Part shown: piece by piece, positions 55,891 to 64,000 of the stretch
How the letters are laid out: the number at the start of each line of letters is the position of its first letter
Position numbering within the stretch: position 1 is the first letter of the stretch
NCBI RefSeq assembly: GCF_016135805.1
Contig: NZ_JADWOX010000005.1
Location: 124,001 to 188,000 of the forward strand
DNA: 64,000 bases
Reading direction: 5' to 3'
From: Caulobacter hibisci
GTDB taxonomy: Bacteria > Pseudomonadota > Alphaproteobacteria > Caulobacterales > Caulobacteraceae
Notes under the pieces: generated by a model
What the model was told of the DNA's origin: nothing
Databases searched by the model: none
The model's input: only the letters and a program-made list of their open reading frames with translations
Translations under genes and position numbers: made by a program

Positions 55891-55917
55891 TTCCTTGTTG
55901 GGGGCGGAGGCGGCTGG

Positions 55918-58371
<2,454 letters not shown>

Positions 58372-58417
58372 TTCCCCCGCTCTTCCTTGCGCAATCGGCG
58401 GTCTGAAAGCCGCCTGA

Positions 58418-58433
58418 ATGTTACCGGTATCGA
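58418..58433. promoter_or_regulatory. LacI-type operator between GH3 and GH97 genes
   Basis: ATGTTACCGGTATCGA centres on CCGG, with TGTTACC against GGTATCG, the half-palindrome style of LacI-family operators such as those of Caulobacter sugar regulons. It lies in the 137-base divergent region and could control both directions. No lacI gene is inside the window. Confidence 0.6.
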
Positions 58434-58508
58434 AAGCTCGACGTCGATCCATACACGGTCTAATTAATACGACAAACACTGAGACAACGAATTTTGGGGA
58501 GATGATGC

Positions 58509-60476
58509 ATGGGGGCCATTCGGAACGCACTGCTGGCGGGCGCTGGTTTGACAGCGCTGTATGGATCGCAAGCCTACGCCGAAACCCGCACCCTTTCCTC
58601 TCCCGACGGCGCTGTCTCGGTGCAAGTCTCCGACGAGTCGGGACAGGCGCGCTACGCCGTCAGCTACAAGGGCAAGGCCCTGATCTCGCCGTCGGGCCTG
58701 GGGCTGGAGCTCTCGAAGGGCGGCCGCTTCTCCTACGGCGTGAAGATCGTCGGCGCGGAAGCGGGCTCGGGCGAGGACGTCTACGACCTGCCGGCCGCCA
58801 AGGTCAGCCACGTTGCCCAGAAGCGCAACGAACTGGCCGTCGACTTCCAGGAAGAGAGCGGCCGCCGCTTGCGGGTCGTGTTCCGCGCCTACGACCAGGG
58901 CGTGGCCTTCCGCTACGTGTTGCCCGAGCAGCCGGCGACGGCGGCGACCAACGTCAATGACGAGGTCACCAGCTTCGACTTCCCGAAGGACTACGGCTGC
59001 TGGGGCCTGAATCTCGGCAAGTTCGGGTCGAGCCACGAGGGCGAGTTCGACGCCGTCCAGGCCTCGAAGTTCCGAGAGCACAATCTGTTCGACGCCCCGG
59101 TGGTCTGCCAGGGCGACAACGCCGCCTTCGCCATCGCCGAGGCCGACCTCAAGGACTGGGCGGGGATGTACCTGCGCGGCAAGGGCGACGGGCGGCTGGG
59201 TCTGGGCGTGAAGCTGTCGCCGCGCCTGGACGATCCGAGCACCGCCGTCCGCACGCGCCTCGGGGCCGACGTCGTCTCGCCCTGGCGGGTGATCATGATC
59301 GCGCCCAAGGCCGGCCAGCTGGTCGAGAACACCCTGCTGACCACGCTGAGCGCGCCGTCAGTGGTCGCCGACACCAGCTGGATCAAGCCGGGCAAGGCCG
59401 CCTGGGACTGGTGGAACGGCCCCTCGCTGAAGGCCGTGCCCAACGCCGGCATGAACCCCGAGACCATCAAGGGCTATATCGACTTCGCCGCCAAGACCGG
59501 CCTGGAATACATGCTGATCGACGAAGGCTGGAACGTCGGGGCCGGCGGCGCCTCGGTCGTGCGGCCGGGGGCGGACGTCACCCGTCCCAAGCCCGAACTC
59601 GACCTGCCGGGCCTCATCGCCTACGGCCAGGACAAGAAGGTCGGCATCTGGCTGTGGCTGAACTGGAAGTCCCTCGACGCCCAGATGGACGAGGCCCTGG
59701 CCCTCTACGAGCAGTGGGGGATCAAGGGCATCAAGGTCGACTTCATGGACCGTGACGACCAGCAGATGGTCGACTTCTACCACCGCCTGCTCAAGCGCGC
59801 GGCCGAGCACCACCTGATGGTCGACCTGCACGGCGCCTATCACCCGACGGGCCTGATCCGCACCTATCCGCACTACCTGACCCAGGAAGGCGTGCTGGGG
59901 GCCGAGTACAACAAGTGGAGCGTGCGGATCACCGCCAGCCACAACGTCAACCTCGCCTACACCCGCCTGCTGCTGGGGCCGATGGACTACACGCCCGGCG
60001 GCTTCCGCAATGTGACCCCCGACAAGTTCGAGCCGCGCGACAAGCTGCCCTTCGTGCAGACCACGCGCGGCCAGGCCCTGGGCATGTTCGTGGTGTTCGA
60101 CAGCCCGTTCGCCATCGTCGCCGACAGCCCCGACACCTATGCCGAAAGCCCCGAGGGCCTCGACTTCGCCGCCGCCGTGCCGACCACCTGGGACGAGGTG
60201 CGGTTCGTGACCGGCGAGATCGGCCAGTCGATCGTCGTGGCCCGCCGCAAGGGCTCGGAATGGTGGGTCGGCGCGCTCAACAACGAGACCGCGCGGACGG
60301 TGAAGGTGCCGCTCGATTTCCTGGGCAAGGGATCGTGGAAGGCCGACGTCCGCGAGGACGGAGCGACGCCCACCAGCCTCAAGGGTTCGAATCCCTCTCT
60401 CACCGCCACATCGACCCTGAGCCTGAAGCTCGCCGCCAGCGGCGGCGCGGCCGTGCGCCTGACGCCGGTCCAGTAA
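58509..60476 (+). CDS. exported glycoside hydrolase family 97 enzyme
   Basis: The 655 residues have a signal peptide (AGAGLTALYGSQAYAE). An N-terminal beta-sandwich is followed by a GH97 barrel with KTGLEYMLIDEGWNVG, GIKGIKVDFMDRDDQQMV and TQEGVLGAEYN, then a C-terminal sandwich. GH97 holds inverting alpha-glucosidases and retaining alpha-galactosidases; the Asp in KVDFMDR is in the nucleophile strand of the retaining type, which favours alpha-galactosidase, without proof. GGGGAG is eight bases before the ATG. The GH29 gene follows after 14 bases. Confidence 0.9.
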   Translation: MGAIRNALLAGAGLTALYGSQAYAETRTLSSPDGAVSVQVSDESGQARYAVSYKGKALISPSGLGLELSKGGRFSYGVKIVGAEAGSGEDVYDLPAAKVSHVAQKRNELAVDFQEESGRRLRVVFRAYDQGVAFRYVLPEQPATAATNVNDEVTSFDFPKDYGCWGLNLGKFGSSHEGEFDAVQASKFREHNLFDAPVVCQGDNAAFAIAEADLKDWAGMYLRGKGDGRLGLGVKLSPRLDDPSTAVRTRLGADVVSPWRVIMIAPKAGQLVENTLLTTLSAPSVVADTSWIKPGKAAWDWWNGPSLKAVPNAGMNPETIKGYIDFAAKTGLEYMLIDEGWNVGAGGASVVRPGADVTRPKPELDLPGLIAYGQDKKVGIWLWLNWKSLDAQMDEALALYEQWGIKGIKVDFMDRDDQQMVDFYHRLLKRAAEHHLMVDLHGAYHPTGLIRTYPHYLTQEGVLGAEYNKWSVRITASHNVNLAYTRLLLGPMDYTPGGFRNVTPDKFEPRDKLPFVQTTRGQALGMFVVFDSPFAIVADSPDTYAESPEGLDFAAAVPTTWDEVRFVTGEIGQSIVVARRKGSEWWVGALNNETARTVKVPLDFLGKGSWKADVREDGATPTSLKGSNPSLTATSTLSLKLAASGGAAVRLTPVQ

Positions 60477-60490
60477 CGGATAAGCTTGCC

Positions 60491-62104
60491 ATGCCCTTCA
60501 CCCGCCGCGCCCTGCTGGGCGCGACCGCCGGCCTCGCCGCCTCGCCCGCCCTGGCCGCCCCTCGCGGACCGTTTAAGGCCAGCTGGGAGTCGCTGGCGGC
60601 CGGCTACAAGACGCCCGACTGGTTCCGCGACGCCAAGCTCGGCATCTGGTCGCACTGGGGGCCGCAGTGCGTGCCCGAATACGGCGACTGGTACGGCCGG
60701 CAGATGTACCAGCAGGGCAACCCCTTCTACGAACACCACGTGAAGACCTACGGGCACCCGACCCAGTTTGGCTTCATGGAGTTCATCCCGCGCTGGAAGG
60801 CCGAGGCCTGGGATCCCGAGGCCCTGATGAAGACCTACGTCGCCGCCGGGGCGAAGGTCTTCATGTCGATGGCCAACCACCACGACAATCTCGACATGTT
60901 CGACAGCCGCCACCATGCCTGGAACACCACGCGGGTTGGCCCGGGGCGCGACATCGTCGGGACCTGGGAGAAGGTCGCCCGCCGTCACGGCCTGAAGTTC
61001 GCCGTCTCCAACCACGCCGCCCACGCCTGGCACTGGTGGCAAACGGCCTATGGCTACGACGCCGAGGGCCCGCTGAAGGGCCAGCGCTACGACGCCTTCC
61101 GCCTGACCAAGGCCGACGGCAAGGGCAAGTGGTGGCAGGGCCTGGACCCGCAGCAGCTCTATACCGGCCGCAACATGGTGATCCCCGACGGGATCAATTC
61201 CATCGCCGAGGCCAACGCCTGGCACGACAAGCACGACGGCGAGTGGCTGGAGACCCCGCCGCCCAACAACCCCGCCTTCGTGCGCAACTGGCTGCTGCGC
61301 CAGAACGACCTCGTCGACCGCTACAAGCCCGACATGGTCTATTTCGACAACTACGCCCTGCCGCTGGGCCAGGCGGGGCTGGAAGCCACCGCGCACTTCT
61401 ACAACAACGCCGTGCGCCAGACCGGCCGCACCGACGTGGTGGTGACCGGCAAGAAGCTCAACGCCTTCCAGCGCAAGGCGATCGTCGAGGACGTGGAGCG
61501 CGGCTTCTCCGACCGGCTGCGCGACGAGCCCTGGCAGACCGACACCTGCATCGGCAACTGGCACTACGACCGCGGGCTCTATGAGCGCAACGGCTACAAG
61601 ACGGCCAAGGACGTGATCCAGCGGCTGACCGACGTAGTCAGCAAGAACGGCACGCTCATGTTGTCGATCCCCCAGCGCGGCGACGGCTCGATCGACGACA
61701 AGGAAGCCAAGGTCCTGGCCGACATGGCCGGCTGGATCGCCGTCAACGGCGAGGCGATCTATTCCACGCGGCCGTGGAAGATCTACGGCGAGGGTCCGAC
61801 GCGCCTGGTCGAGGGCATGCAGAACGAGGGCGACGCCAAGCCCTTCCAGGCCAGCGACATCCGCTTCACCACCAAGGCCGGCGCGCTCTACGCCCTGCCG
61901 CTGGTCGAGCCTGGTCGGGAGATGGTGATCGAGAGCCTGGCGGTCGGCGCGCCGCATGCCGGCGGCGAGGTGCGGCGCGTGTCGCTGCTGGGCGGGCAGC
62001 CCCTGCCCTTCACCCGGGACGGCAAGGGCTTGAAGGTGGTGCTGCCGGAGCGCCGGCCGGCGTTTACGCCGGTGGTGAAGATCGAAGGGCCGGGGTTGGT
62101 TTAA
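60491..62104 (+). CDS. exported alpha-L-fucosidase (GH29)
   Basis: The 537 residues begin with a twin-arginine signal (PFTRRALLGATAGLAASPAL), suggesting Tat export. The GH29 barrel is seen in FRDAKLGIWSHWGPQCVPEY, AKVFMSMANHHDNLDMFDS, KPDMVYFDNYALPLG (Asp nucleophile region) and SKNGTLMLSIPQRGDGS. It removes terminal alpha-L-fucose from glycans. It follows the GH97 gene by 14 bases and is surely co-transcribed with it. A repeat follows the stop. Confidence 0.92.
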   Translation: MPFTRRALLGATAGLAASPALAAPRGPFKASWESLAAGYKTPDWFRDAKLGIWSHWGPQCVPEYGDWYGRQMYQQGNPFYEHHVKTYGHPTQFGFMEFIPRWKAEAWDPEALMKTYVAAGAKVFMSMANHHDNLDMFDSRHHAWNTTRVGPGRDIVGTWEKVARRHGLKFAVSNHAAHAWHWWQTAYGYDAEGPLKGQRYDAFRLTKADGKGKWWQGLDPQQLYTGRNMVIPDGINSIAEANAWHDKHDGEWLETPPPNNPAFVRNWLLRQNDLVDRYKPDMVYFDNYALPLGQAGLEATAHFYNNAVRQTGRTDVVVTGKKLNAFQRKAIVEDVERGFSDRLRDEPWQTDTCIGNWHYDRGLYERNGYKTAKDVIQRLTDVVSKNGTLMLSIPQRGDGSIDDKEAKVLADMAGWIAVNGEAIYSTRPWKIYGEGPTRLVEGMQNEGDAKPFQASDIRFTTKAGALYALPLVEPGREMVIESLAVGAPHAGGEVRRVSLLGGQPLPFTRDGKGLKVVLPERRPAFTPVVKIEGPGLV

Positions 62105-62109
62105 CTAAA

Positions 62110-62278
62110 TCCCTCTCCCCTTGCGGGAGAGGGTGGCCCCCGCGAAGGCGGGGGTCGGGTGAGGGGTCGCACGAACGAAAACGCTGCGAAAGCCGATCAG
62201 CTTTCGCGGCGTCTTGCATTTGAGAGACCCCTCATCCGTCGGCTTTCGCCGACACCTTCTCCCGCAAGGGGAGAAGGA
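62110..62278. repeat. paired inverted repeat, family R1, with an internal hairpin
   Basis: The arms are 62110-62168 (CCCTCTCCCCTTGCGGGAGA..) and 62228-62278 (CCCCTCATCCGTCGGC..TTCTCCCGCAAGGGGAGAAG). Between them a 13-bp hairpin (62181-62193 with 62200-62212) nearly copies the terminator at 228-266, including the preceding CGCACGAAC. It separates the convergent GH29 and TonB receptor genes and probably terminates both. Confidence 0.85.
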
Positions 62279-62292
62279 AGACGAGCATCAGC

Positions 62293-64000
62293 TTATCGCA
62301 GCTTGGCGCTGACCGAGATGCCGACGATGCGGGGCTCGTTGAAGACCGAGGCCATGTAGTTCTCGATCACGCCCTTGAGGTTCTTCTCGTTGGTGATGTT
62401 GCGGCCGAACAGGGCCACCTCATAGGCGCCGCCCGGAGCCGAGTAGCCCAGCTTCACGCCGCCCTCGAAGTTGCCGTCGGAGTAGAACTCCTTGGTCTTG
62501 TAGAGGACGTAGTTGGTGTAGCCCTGCTGGTTCCAGTCGGTGGCGGCGAACAGCACGCCGCCATTGGCCAGCGGCACGTCGTAACGGGCCGTGAAGTCGA
62601 TGTTGTACTCCGGCGCGTTCGGCAGCGGCTGGCCGTCGATCTGGGCGTAGACGTTCGAACCGATCTGGATGGTCGGGTTCTGCACGGTGCAGACGACCAC
62701 GCCGTTCAGGGCGCAGACCTGGGCGTAGACGCGCTTGTCCTTGATCTCGCTGTGCAGCAGCGAGAGGCCGGCGGTCAGGGTCAGGTTGGCGATCGGCTTC
62801 CACTGGGCTTCGGCTTCCATGCCGTAGGCCTCGGCCTGGTCGGCGTTGAACAGCACGCCGTTGCCGTTGCTGTCGTTGCCGTTCAGCTGGATGTCTTCGA
62901 CCTTGTAGGTGAAGGCCGTGGCGTTCAGGCGCAGGGTGTTGTCCAGCAGCTGGCTCTTGAAGCCGGCTTCCCACGACAGGATCGTTTCCGAATTGGCCGT
63001 GGTGAAATCGCTGTTGAACACCGCCGAGCGGCCCTGGATGGTCGGGCCGCGGAAGCCGCGGGCGACGCGGGCGTAGACGCTGACGTCGTCGCTGACCTTG
63101 TAGAGCGCCGACAGGTCCCAGCTGGGCTGGCTGTCGGACAGCTTCACGTAGCGGCGGCCGGTATAGGTGACGACGCCGGCGGCGGTGTCGGCCGACTTCA
63201 GCAGGCGGGTCTTCTTGGTGTCGTCGGTCTGACGCAGGCCGCCGGTGACCGTCAGCTTGTCGGTGACGTCATAGCTGACCTGGCCGAACACGGCCCACGA
63301 GGTGTTGACGTTCGACAGCGACACCCAGTTGTTCGGGTTGGTGCGGACGAAGAAGGCGCGCTGGTAGAAGTTGGTGATGTCGCGGCTGTCGAAATAGTAG
63401 CCCCCGACCTGCCACTTCAGCGGACCGTCGGTGTCGCTGGCCAGGCGGATTTCCTGGGTGACCTGATCAAGGTCCTTCACCACGCCCTGCGATTGGCCAA
63501 AGCCGTTGGGCACGCCGCCGACCGGATAGTTGGCGGCCGCGCCGCCGTCGGTGTCGCCACGGCTGTAGCCGTCGGTGGTCTCGTAGGCGCTGATCGAGGT
63601 CAGCTTCACGCCGCCGAAGTCGTAGTCGATCTTCAGCGAGGTCCCGGCGGTGTCATAGGCCTGCGGGTTGTTGACGGCCTCGTCGAAGGCGACCTTGTCG
63701 CGCTCGGCGTACTGGGTGCTGTTGGAGCCCTTCTTCAGGCCGGCGCGGTGGAAGAGGGTCGAGGTGCCCTCGTACTGGCGCAGATGGGCCGAGGCCAGGA
63801 CCGACAGGTTCTCGGTCGGGGTGGCCAGGATTTGCAGACGGATGTCGCGCTCGTCGAAGCCGCCCATGGCGTCGCTCTGCGGCGTCTTGGTGCCGTCGGC
63901 GCTGGTCCCGGCGAAGGTGTTGTCCACCCAGTCGTCGCGGTGCTGGTAGAGGGCCGAGACGCGGAAGGCCAGCTTGTCGGCCACGATCGGGCCGCCGATG
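62293..64000 (-). CDS. TonB-dependent outer-membrane receptor, 5' end beyond the window
   Basis: At least 568 residues are present, and the frame stays open to the window edge, so the plug and signal peptide lie outside. The visible part is barrel: NLSVLASAHLRQYEGTS, then QEIRLASDTDGPLKWQVGG and VYARVARGFRGPTIQGRS, with a long run of aromatic-flanked strands. The end is GISVSAKLR, without the usual C-terminal Phe. It lies by fucosidase, GH97, GH3 and acetylesterase genes, so it probably imports the oligosaccharides they process. Confidence 0.88.
   Translation of the reverse strand, partial: IGGPIVADKLAFRVSALYQHRDDWVDNTFAGTSADGTKTPQSDAMGGFDERDIRLQILATPTENLSVLASAHLRQYEGTSTLFHRAGLKKGSNSTQYAERDKVAFDEAVNNPQAYDTAGTSLKIDYDFGGVKLTSISAYETTDGYSRGDTDGGAAANYPVGGVPNGFGQSQGVVKDLDQVTQEIRLASDTDGPLKWQVGGYYFDSRDITNFYQRAFFVRTNPNNWVSLSNVNTSWAVFGQVSYDVTDKLTVTGGLRQTDDTKKTRLLKSADTAAGVVTYTGRRYVKLSDSQPSWDLSALYKVSDDVSVYARVARGFRGPTIQGRSAVFNSDFTTANSETILSWEAGFKSQLLDNTLRLNATAFTYKVEDIQLNGNDSNGNGVLFNADQAEAYGMEAEAQWKPIANLTLTAGLSLLHSEIKDKRVYAQVCALNGVVVCTVQNPTIQIGSNVYAQIDGQPLPNAPEYNIDFTARYDVPLANGGVLFAATDWNQQGYTNYVLYKTKEFYSDGNFEGGVKLGYSAPGGAYEVALFGRNITNEKNLKGVIENYMASVFNEPRIVGISVSAKLR

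Overview
The window is about 64 kb of GC-rich DNA (GC-rich third codon positions throughout) that looks like a Caulobacter or close Caulobacterales chromosome. The basis is two MucR/Ros-type regulators about 13 kb apart, a CtrA-type box (TTAA-N7-TTAAC) between divergent flagellar operons, a sigma-T/EcfG-type promoter on a csbD gene, several TonB-dependent receptors, and hybrid histidine kinases. No phage, plasmid, transposase or CRISPR genes were seen.

Layout. 0-3.7 kb: flgB-flgC-fliE (minus strand) diverges from fliO-fliP, which is followed by a ribokinase. 4.1-7.4 kb: a PAS_5 protein, the first mucR, a long intergenic region with a structured repeat, and a DUF2336 protein. 7.5-12.2 kb: an acyl-CoA cluster (enoyl-CoA hydratase and cytochrome P450 divergent from an acyl-CoA synthetase and a MaoC hydratase). 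12.2-18.2 kb: CsbD, a serine protease, oligopeptidase B, an acetyltransferase, and a Met/His-rich pair that suggests copper handling. 18.4-21.6 kb: the second mucR, tRNA-Gln, tRNA-Pro and sppA. 22-31.5 kb: two TonB-dependent receptors, a TIGR01244 protein, a metallo-hydrolase and a DUF1624-type membrane protein. 31.5-41.3 kb: an unrecognised 359-residue protein, a damaged histidine kinase fused to an acetyltransferase, an acyl-CoA ligase fused to a membrane DUF1499 domain, a frameshifted hybrid kinase, and an APH-like/P-loop kinase. 41.4-50.7 kb: a TetR regulator, secreted small proteins, pdxH, a DnaJ-domain protein, ohr-ohrR, an FAD oxidoreductase and an intact PAS hybrid kinase. 51-53.5 kb: ahpF and ahpC, with an OxyR-like site. 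53.8-64 kb: a glycan-degradation locus (SGNH acetylesterase, GH3, GH97, GH29 and a TonB receptor cut by the window end).

Intergenic DNA is unusually patterned. At least five families of short repeats sit at gene ends, nearly always as inverted pairs. Separately, one 489-bp element occurs twice in opposite orientation, at 5.5-6.0 kb and 21.9-22.4 kb. Its copies share several hairpins but differ by indels that break any reading frame, so it looks like a structured non-coding element. Together with the two decayed kinase genes, this is the least explained material in the window.

All assignments come from reading the sequence. No database search or structure prediction was run, so family names rest on recognised motifs and architecture.
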